Shown here piece after piece: positions 1-12,231 of a DNA stretch of 64,000 nt. Positions within the stretch are counted from its first letter, which is position 1; the number at the start of each line of letters is the position of its first letter. A program made the position numbers and the translations under genes. The stretch is from Ophthalmolycus amberensis (Eukaryota; Chordata; Actinopteri; Perciformes; Zoarcidae), in the NCBI GenBank assembly GCA_024529925.1, contig JAFEUB010001117.1:186001-250000 (forward strand). Direction: 5' to 3'. The notes beneath the pieces were generated by a model. The model saw nothing but the letters and a program-made list of their open reading frames with translations. It was not told the origin of the DNA and made no database searches.

Positions 1-278
1 ACATCATACAATCATTTTGTTGCGTAAATAAAATGACATAAAGCCAGGCTAAGTCCCGTGTCGTTATGGGACAGCGAGGCCTGCAGGACTCAGCCAGGAA
101 GACGAGCTGATGTCTTTGATGAGAAAACAAATAAATAACATGTTTATATCAGGTATTCAAGTGCCAGACACATCCATGGTATCGAAAATCATTGATAGGC
201 GGCTGTCTAGCGGGCAAACTAAAAATTAAGTTATAATCTGGTTGAAACAAATAATTGTCCAACGTTAGTGGTTCTCAC
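1..278 (-). other. szrd1: szrd1 intron 1 (partial)
   Basis: This stretch begins with the GTGAG donor at the end of szrd1 coding exon 1. No further coding exon is visible before the window edge. Confidence 0.6.
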
Positions 279-329
279 CCCGCTGTCCGCTGCCTCTTCC
301 CAGCTCTCTGCGACCTCTTCATCCTCCAT
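279..329 (-). CDS. szrd1: szrd1, first coding exon (partial gene, rest beyond left edge)
   Basis: Read on the minus strand from 329, this exon encodes MEDEEVAESWEEAADSG and is followed by a GTGAG splice donor (plus CTCAC at 274-278). That matches the start of vertebrate SZRD1 (SUZ and R3H-like domain protein 1, formerly C1orf144) as I remember it, and the exon is exactly 17 codons ending in phase 0. SZRD1 is a small protein of about 150 aa with a SUZ-type motif thought to bind RNA. The rest of the gene lies to the left of the window, so bases 1-278 are intron 1. SZRD1 is divergent from FBXO42 in human as well, which supports the call. No other gene was considered likely. Confidence 0.85.
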
Positions 330-2792
330 GTTTAACAGGACTGCTGGTCGGTTACCGCTTCGGCGCCACCGGCTAACTCTCTCCCAGCCACGCAGAGGGC
401 ATGGGACGGTGGACGGAGCTCACGCAGACCCCAGCAGAGAGCTCAATCTCACGGGTATACGTGACGGGTGAAGTCGGAATAAACAAATGATCTACCCGCT
501 GCTTGGCCGCGTGTTAGCGTGCTAGCTTAATGCTCTACTGAGGGCAATCCCCCTAACGTTAGCTGCCTGCTACTTTAAATCTGGCGTAACGTCCACCTCG
601 GTAAATCAACCGAGCACTGGTGTCGTCCACACGCCGCTCAGACGGAAATACACAGCGTACACAGTAGTGTTGGATAGTTGACGGTTAGCTAGGGTTCAAC
701 CCTTGACGTTAATCAGTGCCCCTAACGTTTAACCGTGGAGGGAAATTATGTTATATTTACGTTAGCTTAGCTAGCGTCAACTTGCTAGCTTATATCACAA
801 CTAATTAACCCGGAAAGATAAAGTAATTTAAATCTGGCTAAGCTAATTCAACAGCCTAACGCTTTATGTTGGTCACTAAATAGTGAGCGATAGTCTTACT
901 CCACCACACTGTCGTTGTTTTTGATGGGTAGTGGAATAGAGCGCCGAGATGAGGCTGTTTGTGTTCAACATGGTGTTGTTGAAGGGAAATGCTGCGTTCA
1001 TGTGACAGGGGCACTGACAGAAACACCACGGGGTCTTTGAACAAAATATACATAAATTACATAATACAACACATAAAGGCCCAAAGTGAAATACTGTGAT
1101 TGACAAAATATGACAATGATGATAATTTATCTGGAATAGCAACTGTCTGTTTGGAGGGATTAGAAAAAATACCAAACTTTGTAGTTACAACCCTTCTTAT
1201 ATACAGTCTATGGATACAACTGGTAGTAGGTTATAATTGGGAAATAAACGGTAGTGACATTGAATGCAGCACCAGAATCAGAAATCCCAACATTTATTAC
1301 TCAGTAGGTTTTCACATAATTTGTCGTCTTGGTGTTTAGTGTTTACAATAAACACAGTAAGAGAAAATACAAGATAAAAGCAAGCATGCTACTGCAAACA
1401 GCCAAGACTTAAAAATACAATGAAAACATTGTAAAAATATATGTACAATATATCTGTTTAAAAATTGAAGTTGAACAGTTTTATTCAGGAATTTGATAAA
1501 TTGTCGAAGGAATGTATAAAAGTTCACGTGTGCCATGTACAGAGATGATGTGCGTTAATGTAACACATTGTGACAGATGTTGAGACTGTACGTTAATATA
1601 ACATGTACAGCCCACTCTTTCAAAATAATCAAAATAAATGTTTTTCTGTAATTCTAATGGATTTTGATCATATGTGGACAACATGCATATGATTCCAGTG
1701 TATCGCAAATAAAATGGCCTCTAGCCTATTTAAGATTAGTCATTGATTAATTTTGTTTTTCTCCAAATATGAACAACCATGAATCGTGTATTATATTAGA
1801 ATCAGGCACTTTATACAAGTGAGCACGACAGTTGATTATCGTTTAACTTTTAATTGTTTAATAAATAGGCTAATAGATTAAGGCCATTTAAAAAAAACTG
1901 TATTTATAGTTCAAATATTCAGCATCAAAGAATGGTTAGCTTATATTACCAATTATTTTGTGTTGCATAGATATACCTCTTTAATGGAAGACATTAGTTA
2001 CAAACTAATTGCAGATGTAACACTTTGCCTGCCCCACAAATGTCAAAATTGGGGCAGCAATGTTTGTTCTGTCTTAGTGTTGGCATCTCTCATTCTGCAG
2101 GTCTAAACCACAAGTCTTTTTACCCTTTTCTAATAAAGAAGGTGCATGTGTACCTGAAACTGTATGTCTGATGATGAAATTGCCATGGTTTTTGGTACTT
2201 CATATGAATGGCATATATACAGTTAAATATTCGAGTGGCTACGTACTGTAATAAAACAAGATTTCTGAAATGTATTTGTAAGTAATGATTTATTAGTTTA
2301 TTATTTAATTGTTTGTTTGTAGACGTTTGTACATGATTTAAAACAAAATCATCAATATAGTGATTGAAGAATTTGGTCATTATGCAACAGTAAAGAAACC
2401 AGTTGTATATGCAGGGTTCATTAAATATATATATCAACTTAGTACATTGCACATCAAAAAAGTATGGGAGAAACTTTAAATGTTAGCTGGCCAACACTGG
2501 AGTATGCAATTACAGCAGTATTTTATAGTATTATATTGCTCAGCGCTTTAAAAACAGATAGACTACATATATAAATTTAATTCCAGGGTGCAGAGATCTA
2601 CAAGATGCAGTTCCTGAAACAACATTTTTTTTCAATGAGGTCTGATGAAGTTACAGGTGTAGGAGGCGTCAGTTAATGTCAAAGAACTTGAAGAGTTTAT
2701 TTATTTTTTCTTTCTTTGCTACATTTTAAAATTGGGTAATTATATAGGGGTTATTCCAAAGGTGCTGGGGGCGCAGTGTTAGGTACAGAGGA
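330..2792. promoter_or_regulatory. szrd1/fbxo42 divergent intergenic region
   Basis: This holds the szrd1 5' UTR and promoter (about 330-850). That part contains several TAACGTTA-type palindromes (for example near 553) and CpGs. From about 850 to 2750 the sequence is AT-rich with short meaningless ORFs, and I see no supported gene or classifiable transposon there. Confidence 0.5.
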
Positions 2793-2977
2793 CCCACCCT
2801 GATACCACACACAGACCCACCCTGGTACCACAGACAGTCCCACTCTGGTACCATATACAGACCCACCCTGGTACCACACACAGTCCCACACACAGACCCA
2901 CTCTGGTACCACAGACAGACCCACCCTGGTACCACACACAAACCCACAGACAGTCCCACCCTGCTACCACAGACAGT
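2793..2977. repeat. 23-bp minisatellite upstream of fbxo42
   Basis: There are seven 23-bp units with the pattern CCCACCCTGGTACCACAGAC plus three bases. Two shortened 12-bp units lie among them, giving exactly 185 bp. Most full units contain a GGTACC palindrome. Open reading frames across it on the minus strand (GTRVGL repeats) are a by-product of the repeat. Confidence 0.9.
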
Positions 2978-3138
2978 CCGCAGCTGCTGCAACGGCGTCG
3001 CTGTGCTGCGGAGGACGCTGTTCACGGAGCAGAAGATGGCGACTGTTTGGAGGCTGCAGAGGAACCTCCGGAGCTGATACCGGGGGGAAGGAGAGGAAAT
3101 ACACCCAGAGCCCGAAATAGACCCCGTCTACAACAACG
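2978..3138 (+). promoter_or_regulatory. fbxo42: probable fbxo42 non-coding first exon with YY1-like motif and short uORF
   Basis: A GC-rich stretch carries GAAGATGGCGAC (3032-3043), a YY1-type core promoter motif. The ATG inside it opens a 13-residue upstream ORF (3036-3077) ending in TGA. A possible donor (CG/GTACTA) lies at 3139. Bases from 3139 to 4093 would then be a 5' UTR intron rich in CTAACGTTAG-type palindromes. The transcription start is inferred, not shown. Confidence 0.45.
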
Positions 3139-4099
3139 GTACTAATAATGCTGCACCAGTTCATGAGCGAAACTGACAACATTTATCTGACATTAGAGGA
3201 GCTAGTTAATTCCTGCTCACAGCCTCTGCTCGTGCTAACGTTAGCATAGATTACCAAGACTGAATATAACAGCTAGCTAGCTTGTTAGTTGGGTGTAACG
3301 TTAGAAGAGACTGTTGCCCTGAAAGGTTCTCGCGACATTAAAATACTTAAGAAGTTGGGAGTTCGCACCTTTTGTCAAGCAGAGATATTTTTAAGATAAC
3401 GCGTAAGCTGTTGCTATAACGTCACGCCGTTAGCTAGAGATTCGTTAATGTTAGCCAAGGTTAGCTTGATGCTCATGATCAGTTAGCTAGCGTTAGCCAC
3501 TGCTAGCATGTATTCTCTAAGGAGCAAACGTTGAATCCAGTTACGTGTATATGTCGGTTCGTCGGTGTTTTGTAGCATAAGCCAGTGGTTGTTTACTTAA
3601 CTTAACTTGTCTTGAGTTTTGTGTATTTTCCTAGGTAGTTAGCTTTAAGAGGTATTTAGCATTAGCAACCCAACATTTTATTAGATATGTGATGGCTAAT
3701 GACAGCTAACGTTAGTTAGATATAGCTAGCTAACGGTAATAAGAGGGACACTCTAGTCTAGAAAGGGCACCACCCGTTTCAGACAATGGATGTGACAACT
3801 AAAACTGCCGAGAACTAAATGCTTAAAAAAACTGTTATGGTGGTTAACGTCATCGCTTTGTCGTGTAATTTTGTGTACGTGTAAGAACAAATTTATTCCA
3901 ATTTAGTCCAAAGTCTTTTTCCTCTTTACATTTGACTCTCAGAGATCAAATAAAGAACATTTAGAGCTGAGGTGGGTTAGAGTTAGTCTACGGAGTCTTA
4001 TTAGAATACATGAAGAATTGTAATCACTGTTAAAGTGTAGTTAACTGTAGCTGGTTGCACGTATCACTAGCATGTCTCCCCATGTCTCAACAGACCATA

Positions 4100-7000
4100 A
4101 TGTCCCGCTCTCATGATAATGAGGATGGATGCTTTGTTGCCATGGATACAGAGGACGATGGTGCAGAGCCTGCTGGGATAACAGAGGAAGAGGAGGCAAA
4201 CATGGGGTCCTGCCGACAAGAAGGGAACATGGACATCGGTGCCAAAGGAGGGGGGAGAACAATGGAGGAGTTGCCAGAGGAAGTTCTTGAATACATTCTG
4301 TCCTTCCTCTCACCTTACCAGGAGCACAAGACTGCTGCACTCGTGTGTAAGCAGTGGTATCGCCTCATTAAAGGTAGGCCTCATGTTTACCTAGCCTTGT
4401 ATGAAACTGAATCTTAAGGCGGACCGCTTAACCTTATAGTGAGTGGAAGTGGGCATTGCACTTCAAGCAGAGCGGTGAAATGGAGAGGCAACGTTTGATA
4501 ATGTATTTAACATTTTAAAGTAATTTAAATGAGCTCTTTATCCACTTTTCTGTGTTCCTGTTGTTTACTAATATTTTATCTCAACTAGGTGTTGCTTATC
4601 AGTGCTACCACGGTTTCTTGAGAGCTGTCCAGGAGGGAAATATCCAGTGGGAAAGTCGCACGTACCCGTATCCAGGAACCCCGATCACTCAGCGCTTCTC
4701 ACACAGTCAGTATATGCTGCGTTATAACACTTCATGTTAAAAATGAGTTACAAGTCAAGTATGAACTTTTTTTCCCAGAATATCAAAAATACAGAACTTC
4801 TGGTTATGCATTCAAAATCTGAAAGTGTTTCAGTGCGGTTTTAGCTGTGGGTCAGACCAGTGTCAGTATTTTTTCTCCATAAAACACAATCAAGAGGGCA
4901 ACACAAAAGTGTGATTGTGTTTAGAAATGTGTACACATCTCAAACATCAGTGACAAAAATGACCCAAAATTGCAGAGTCAGAATACATTTTATTTTCTAC
5001 CCTGGATCAGATTATGAGTCCAGTGTGCAGCATATAAAATATCTTCTGCCCTGTGCAAGATTAGTGATTCATGAGAAGAGCGACACCAGACACTTTGACG
5101 ATAGATTTAGTGTTACAGAAGCAACACGCGTTTATGTTTTCAGCATCAAGCTGATGCAAACCTTTTTGTCAACAGTTTTTTGTGATAAACAATGAATTGT
5201 GCACATGTCACAGTGTCAAGTGCTGTCGCTTAATGCACTGACATATGCATTTACTATTCTATTTACCCCTTTAGAAAGGCAGGACACTGGTTTTACTGCT
5301 CTTGGCACTAAAGCAAAAAAAAGACACCTAACACTGACTGTTTGCTATAATTTGCTGTTAATTGTTCTTTGTTTGGTTGCAGGTGCATGCTATTATGACT
5401 CAAACCAGTCCATGTATGTATTCGGGGGTTGCACTCAGAGTAGCTGCAATGCTGCCTTCAATGATCTGTGGAGACTTGACCTCAACAGCAAGGAGTGGAT
5501 CCGCCCCTTAGCCTCAGGTACGAGTAGGCTGCTAGCAGGAAACAGAAATCGGAGCCCTTTTTACGACATGTAGCTCTGGTAAAAAAACTAAAAAAAGACT
5601 CCATTTGGGGATTATATAAGGGGAACTGTGGGAGGGCAAACCACATTAAGTGAATATAGTAGTCAGATGCTCAGCAGAAGCAGCTGAGTACACAGTATTT
5701 GAAGAGGTGGAAATAAAAAAAAGAAGCACGGATGAAATGAGATTGTAGTAAAATGATTTTGCTCGTGCACTTGCATTTTATTTCTGTAAACTTTAAAGCT
5801 TATTTCACCTTTTATGAAATTTTTTTGGGAGATTTGGCCGTGTGAATGAACATTTTTTATTTTGTCACTTGAATGTGAGGTGGCCAAAATAATTATGTAG
5901 TTTTACTGCCATGTTTTCCTTTTTTTTTCTCCACTAACATATTTTTGGGTGTATGTTTATTATATTGTTTTTACATACATACAACTTCAGACATATGTAG
6001 TTACAATCTGAATCACCTTTTCCTCCTCCAGGCTCTTATCCGTCTCCTAAAGCTGGGGCGACTCTAGTGATGCACAAAGATCTGTTGGTGCTGTTCGGGG
6101 GGTGGACTCGTCCCAGCCCATATCCACTGCACCAACCAGAGAGGTTTTTTGATGAAATCCACACCTACTCTCCTTCAAAGAACTGGTGAGAGACACTTCA
6201 GCACTGGGAGTTAAAGGATGAAGTTGTCACAAGTGACTGACAAACTTTGTACAGTTTAACTTTTGGTCATCATTTCCTCCCTTGTGATTCACTTCTTCTG
6301 CTTTCTCAGGTGGAACTGTATAGTAACAACACATGGACCTCCACCTATGGCTGGCCACTCCTCCTCTGTGATTGGAAACACCATGGTGGTGTTTGGGGGA
6401 TCACTAGGAGCACGGCAAATGTATGAATGTATTACTTGTATTTAATTACAAATGATCCAAGCTTAGCTGCAACGATGACGGGGCATCTAGTGTTTGCAAA
6501 GGTGTTCCACCTCGTTGTTCGTAGACGGTAAAATTGTTATTGTCTCCTCGGGTGTCGGGTGATTGTGAGTATATGATTTACTGAGGTGATGAAGTTACAT
6601 CACTTTCAGTAATCAACTCCTAGTTTCTCAAAACCGAGGACAAGAGACTAGAAACCTAAGAGACAGGGAGCTTAGGAGTAATGCTATTTAATTTTAAAAC
6701 TGTACATATTTCAGCTTTAAGCCTTAAACTTTGTTAAGAGCATATGTTGTTAATATCTTTGGCTGTCACACCTCACCATAATGTCGTCCCCTCTGATGGT
6801 TCTGATCAGGAGTAATGAAGTCTGGATTCTGGATCTGGAGCAGTGGTCCTGGTCCAAACCACCCATATCTGGCCCATTACCCCACCCGCGAGGAGGCCAA
6901 TCACAAGTAAGCTTCAATATTCAAGCTAGACAAAAGTCACCGTTCCTCCTAGTATTAGTGCTCATTTCAACTTTTCTGAACGTGATCTGACAAGGAAGTT

Positions 7001-8581
7001 ATTTAAAGTGTCGCTGGAGTTTTGACCATTGGAGACTGCTTTCCCATCTCCATGCACTTGACGTGCCAGAAACTTCCACTTAACTTTTTCATATGAAATT
7101 AAATTACTAATTTTTAAATGTTGTCTTTTTAGATTGTGATTGACGATCAGACGTTGCTCATCTTGGGAGGCTGTGGCGGTCCTAATGCAGTAAGTTTTTT
7201 TTTTTTACCACTCTAGTATCAGAACAGCACATCAATATCTTCCAGAAAATGTTCCATGTGACTTTAAGTGACTAGAGTTTTGACTTATCCTCTTGTCTTG
7301 TGTGTTAAAGCTCCTTAAAGATGCCTGGCTCCTCCACATGGATGCACCACCATGGAGGTGGCAGCAGCTGAAGGTGGAAAACGAGGAGCATGGGGCGCCG
7401 GAGCTGTGGTGTCACCCAGCTTGTAGAGTAAGTGTCTGTAAATCCTATCGTGTGTGTGTGTCTCTCTGAGCATAAGAATGATCACTAATGTGTAGTTTTT
7501 TCTCATTTTGTTCATTTACCTGAAGGTGGGCCAGTGTGTGGTGGTTTTCTCACAGGCTCCATCTGGCCGTGCACCGCTCAGCCCGAGTCTTAACTCTCGG
7601 CCCTCCCCAATAAGTGCCGCACCTGGCCCTCTGGGCTCCGAACCGCCTTCCCTGCGCTCCCAGTCTCCTGTTCGTAGCGGGGCTGCCGGTGTTGTCCTGG
7701 GAGCTGTCGAAGAGGCTCCGTGTGTAAACGGCCGATGGGGCACGCTGAGACCTCGGCCTTCAGCGAGAGGAAGTGCCAGAGAAGGCAGCCCGTCCTCATC
7801 CCAACAGCCGTCTCCTTCACAAGGCCCAGACAGCCCTCCTCTTCCTCCACTTCCCCCCTTGTTAAATGGATCTTCCCCTTCACCAAGGACCAGCCCAGCC
7901 CAGGCTGCATCTCCCTCCTCTCGCCCTCTCCCACCTGGCTCCACAGACTATGGCTGGGAGTCTCCCCCTTCTGCCGCTCACCACCCTGAGGTGCCCAGCA
8001 CCAATGGCCTGCATACACCTGATGCAGGCTCCCCACACACTCCCCCGGGGGCAGTGTCCCCCGCTGCCTTACGACGAGGTCTGGAGGCAGTGAAAAACAA
8101 ATCTTCCTCATCTTTACCGTCTTCATCGTCATCGCCTTCCCCTCAGACACAGGGGGCTTCTCCTGTAGGAGGAAGTGGTGGAGGAGCGGTTCCTCCTGGA
8201 ACCCCTCCGTCTTCATCCTCCAGCCCTCCACAGGCTGCTGGAGCTGATGGACACGCCATCCCACCTATTGCACGGCGTCTTGGCCATCACCCGCCCCAAA
8301 GCCTGAATGTAGGGAAACCTCTGTACCAGTCTCTCAACTGCAAGCCCATGCAGATGTACGTGTTGGATGTGTCCAGGGCCAAGTCTGCTCGGGTGGTGTC
8401 CTGGAGAGTTTATGGGAACGGGACCCCTGCTGCAGTTACAGGGCCTCCTGAGACCAGCCTTCACACAGTGGTACAGGGCAGGGGTGAGCTCATCATTTTT
8501 GGGGGCCTAATGGACAAGAAACAGAATGTGAAGTACTACCCTAAAACCAACGCCTTGTACTTTGTACGAGCCAAAAGGTAA
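4100..8581 (+). CDS. fbxo42: F-box only protein 42 (F-box plus Kelch repeats), complete CDS
   Basis: Nine coding exons: 4100-4373, 4589-4705, 5383-5517, 6032-6185, 6310-6420, 6810-6906, 7133-7189, 7311-7427 and 7526-8581. All have GT-AG borders and consistent phases, giving 705 aa against about 717 in human. An acidic N-terminus precedes the F-box (residues 54-92, ELPEEVLEYILSFLSPYQ). Kelch repeats follow in exons 3-8, with blocks such as YVFGGCTQSS, VLFGGWTRPS and LILGGCGGPN. The last exon holds a Ser/Pro-rich linker and a conserved C-terminal blade ending ALYFVRAKR. FBXO42 (JFK) is the substrate receptor of an SCF ubiquitin ligase reported to target p53. The start lies 6 bases after an AG acceptor at 4093 and matches the family N-terminus. 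The gene appears intact and functional. Confidence 0.97.
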
Positions 8582-8755
8582 TGCAGCTCCAGGCGGGATT
8601 GGGAAGGACAGACTTCACCCTGTCACCACACAAGGGAATTGACACACAATGCCTTTTTCCTATAGACAGGATTATGGGAAAAGAACATAATCATTGTTAG
8701 ATGTTCCACTTCATAAATTCACTATTCTCCCTTCTGCCTCCTACAAGCATTCAGA

Positions 8756-8761
8756 AATAAA
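8756..8761 (+). terminator. fbxo42: fbxo42 poly(A) signal candidate
   Basis: AATAAA lies 175 bp after the stop codon. Longer 3' UTR isoforms are possible. Confidence 0.5.
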
Positions 8762-8813
8762 ACACTTTAACTACACTTTGATAAATACATTTGGTTGAAT
8801 GAAGATCCTGATG

Positions 8814-8829
8814 GTGTGTGTGTGTGTGT
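8814..8829. repeat. GT microsatellite
   Basis: A short pure GT dinucleotide run lies in the fbxo42 3' flank. Confidence 0.9.
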
Positions 8830-9041
8830 TTGTGACTGCAGTGATTAGAGAGAACAGGACATTATGTTGTTCCCCAAAAGGGGATCAGCCAAACGATAAC
8901 ATTTCAGTTTTTCTGTTCGCCCTCCTCTGAACTGTTGAAATAGAGGAACTCTGGGATAACAGACGCGGAAACGATTGACGACTACCTTGCTTTTTGTATC
9001 ACTCTTTAAGCCTGCAATGTTTACATTGAAAACAGTGTGAG

Positions 9042-9077
9042 CGTGTGTATGTATGTGTGTGTGTGTGTGTGTGTGTT
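9042..9077. repeat. GT-rich microsatellite
   Basis: An interrupted GT repeat lies downstream of fbxo42. Confidence 0.85.
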
Positions 9078-10175
9078 ATGTGTGCACGGTGGTGGTTAAA
9101 AGTTGTTGACTAATGTGTGTCAGGGGCCATGGTGGGTGAGAGATGTGGCACTGTACTATAAACATAGTTAAACAATAACGGCCTCCATGTCTGCTCTGTC
9201 ACACTGTTCATATTTTTGATGTGTGATTATAAAATGTTTCTGCTTTTTTTTTTTGGACAATTACATTGGCTGCCGTTGTGGCTGTTCTGGATTTTTTTTA
9301 TCCTGTAACACAATCTTGATCAGCAGATGGCGGTTGCAGAGTTGTCATAGATATTGAGATGTTCATATTTCCTCTTTTTTTTTTGCATGAACTCGAGCAT
9401 GATGTGAATGAGAACGATGGAAGCAAAGAAAATACGTAATTATTCGAATTTTTATGAGCAACTGAAAAGTTAAATAATACATTTAACAACTACTTTGACA
9501 TTTCCAGTAAGTAATTTAATGTAGTACAATTATTTAAAAAAACTTTAGATTCAAAAATCTAAATTGTTAATAAGACTGAAACGCTAAACAAACCAAAGTA
9601 TGGACGTCTGACATCAGACTCAGACCATAGTTCAATGTAATTAAACCCAAGCTGAATGGATATCGGTGCGATATTGTCAATACTTGTTTTGAATCCGTGC
9701 ACCACCAGCTCTGTGTAATCATATCAGCTGCTCTGTGGTGGGAACGATCTTTCTCATCTCTACATCCATCCCATAAGACCCGAGCTCATCTGAACTCTTC
9801 CTTTGATCATGTGACTGACATGTTTAAGTTTAGTATCCTCAGTTGCCTGGATGTTCATGTCTGATTTTGAATTCAACCAATCTAACTTCAGCAACTTGAT
9901 CTATTTAAGTTAAGTTTTTCTAGTTTTCTGTCTGAATATGTGATAAACGAACAAAACAAGCGATGTGATTTGGGCATTTTGAAATAGCTAAACTAAAATG
10001 ACCTGGGAAACTTTTAAAGATGGATGTTTTTTGTTTTTAAGTTTTCAATGGTATGAATCCAGTGGTGTTTACACAATGAGGCAGAATATTTAGTAGTTAT
10101 TCAATTTCCCAACATTAGGTGTTCAGTTTACAAGATTCAAATTTTTACGGCTGTTTCCAGAAGAAGTCCTTAAGG

Positions 10176-10768
10176 CAGGGGTCTCAAATCCGGCCCGCTA
10201 CGTCATTTTATGTTGCCCGCGAATCCGCCAGCAAAAAAAAAAAAATGAATCTTTTTTTATTTTTTTTTTAATTTAGACTAATAATAATAAAAATATCCCC
10301 ATAGTCGAAATTATGAGATAGAAAGTCGAAGTTATTAGATAGAAAGTCATAACTAGAAAGTCATAATTCTGAGATAGAAAGTCAAAGTTATGAGATAGAA
10401 AGTCAAAAAGATGAGATAGAAAGTCAATATTATGAGATTGAGATTGACAGTCAAAATTATGAGATTGAAAGTCAAAATTATGAGATTGAAAGTCAAAATT
10501 ATGAGATTGACAATCAAAATTATGAGATTGAAAGTCAAAAAGATGAGATTGAAAGTCAATTAGATACTTAAACAGTTAGAAGCAGCTCTTTGACTGGTTA
10601 CTGTACATTTGACATGGAAATGTATTGAGTACATTGAAGACTACTTTAAACTGTGAATGCAGAGAGTTATTTAACAATATGTTTCGAGTAGTTACATTTA
10701 CAACCGGCCCTTTGTGGGCGACCATGATGCTGATGTGGCCCGGAGTGAAAATGAGTTTGAGACCCCTG
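10176..10768. mobile_element. hAT-like non-autonomous TIR element with internal minisatellite
   Basis: The left end CAGGGGTCTCAAA and right end TTTGAGACCCCTG are perfect inverted repeats. The flanks CCTTAAGG and CCTAAGGG look like an 8-bp target duplication with two changes, as expected for hAT. No transposase ORF is present, so this is a 593-bp MITE-type copy. The middle is a tandem array, listed separately. Confidence 0.8.
10303..10562. repeat. approximately 21-bp tandem repeat inside the hAT-like element
   Basis: About a dozen units close to AATTATGAGATTGAAAGTCA plus one base, with a GATAGAAAGTC variant toward the left. It produces a meaningless minus-strand ORF of repeated ILTFNLI. Confidence 0.85.
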
Positions 10769-11509
10769 CCTAAGGGGATCAACAAATCCATCTGCTGAGG
10801 AAGACCATGTGAAACCTTCGACATCTACCGGACAGCTACACATTAATGGTTGTGGTGAGATTGTTTTAAGCCGCTGCTGTCTCCAAGATCAAGAATGAAC
10901 TCTCAGTTGTTCATTAATTCATTCAGAGGCCTTGGGAGTGAAATCTGAGTAGTTGAACTTTGTAGAGCTGTAACAGACCGCCCCCTAGTGGCTCCTTTGC
11001 ATACAGCATATAAAGAAAAACGCACATTGATGAGTCATTTCAACAAGTAGCATCATTTGTTCCAAATGTAATTCATAGCCCACTTCACAAGAAATACTTC
11101 TGAACATGTGTTTATTGTTAATAGAACTACCTAATCATCTTCCTGTTTGCTCTATTTTTCCGCACAACTTATCTCTAAAACAGTTAATGCAAGAATATAA
11201 TTGATTAAATCATTTGTTTCAGAGGTAAAACAGCACAGGTTTGTTTTGTTTTGTATCTGAGATTATCCACACTCTTCAGTATATTAACCTTGTGTAGACA
11301 GCATGGGTCCATAGCTCTCCTTTCCCGAGACCCCCCCCCCCCCCTCTTTGAACAACAACCTTTTACCCAGAGAGCTCCTATCGGTCCAGAATGGGGGCAG
11401 TGTGGATCCCAGCCATTTGATTGGCGCAGACTCCAGGCAATGGTGATGTGGCAGGCAGGACTGACACTGTATTGGCTCTGGTGAGAGACAGTGGGAGGAG
11501 ACTTTGACA
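10769..11509. other. intergenic sequence with a C14 homopolymer
   Basis: No supported gene. A run of 14 C lies at 11331-11344, and AT-rich sequence surrounds it. Confidence 0.5.
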
Positions 11510-12045
11510 ATGAAAGTGCTGAGGACACATGTTTACAATGGGGAAAATGGAGCTGCACAGTTTCTGAATGAAGTAACCAAATTCAAGAGATATTTTATAA
11601 TTCTTCAAAAGGCACGTGAGAGGAGTTTTCTAATTGACTGTGTTTGCCTCTGGTACTTGTACTGTGGCTGTGTGTAGTTGTATGCTGGTTTGAATGAATT
11701 TGAGTGGAGTGGCGTGTGACTTGTACGGTCAGGTGATCTTGTGTGTACTTACTTGTCTGCTCTTAAAAATGTTCTGTTGTATCAGGTGTAGTAGACAGGT
11801 TTCTAAAATATGTCTGTCATGTAAGCTAAATCCTAATGTTTCCATTCCCACAGGACTCCTCTCAGTCTTCCTCTTTGACGCACAAGCGCTCTGTCCTCAG
11901 ACGTAGGGCTGAGCCTTGTGTAAACTCCACAATTTAAAAAAATGTTTACCTCAACATGAATACATGTTCTCTTGCAGATGGTGCAGACGGTCAAGTAAGC
12001 TCCCTGAAAAAGTCTCTGCGGAAGAACACCAAAGACGCGCATTGA
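11510..12045 (+). CDS. possible three-exon micro-ORF upstream of slc25a34 (unrecognised)
   Basis: I do not recognise this product. An ATG at 11510 with A at position -3 opens MKVLRTHVYNGENGAAQFLN. A GTAACC donor could end this exon at 11572. Two strong acceptors then head short open segments at 11854-11902 (DSSQSSSLTHKRSVLR) and 11978-12045 (GADGQVSSLKKSLRKNTKDA, ending H then stop). The phases fit (0, then 1), giving a 59-residue basic peptide without a membrane segment. Unspliced, the first ATG runs for about 55 codons. It may equally be 5' UTR exons of slc25a34 whose coding look is chance. The donors are weaker than the acceptors. No function is proposed. Confidence 0.3.
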
Positions 12046-12231
12046 CCTGCGGTCAGTGTCACGGGAGAAACATGCAAAAAGATGTCAAATAAGTTATCAG
12101 AAAAGCTGACAGCATTTGTTTCTGACTTCCTTGTTCTGCACCAAGTGCCACACACACTCTCTGTTCCCTAACAAACTGACAAAAGGGGGACAAGTCATTA
12201 CAAGTACTGACAGAACAAACACTTCACAGAG

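Larger units (their letters stand above)
8582..10175. other. fbxo42 3' flank, no gene seen
   Basis: AT-rich sequence with two GT microsatellites. I see no coding exon or classifiable element in it apart from those listed separately. Confidence 0.6.

Noticed and set aside
2726..3025. Minus-strand ORFs of repeated GTRVGL/WYQGGSVCG
   Set aside because: They are translations of the 23-bp minisatellite in several frames and have no independent support.
7516..8264. Long minus-strand ORFs opposite fbxo42 exon 9
   Set aside because: Shadow frames of a Ser/Pro-rich coding exon whose sense frame matches FBXO42.
10303..10562. CRISPR-like regular repeats
   Set aside because: Units are contiguous without spacers and sit inside a eukaryotic transposon; it is a minisatellite.
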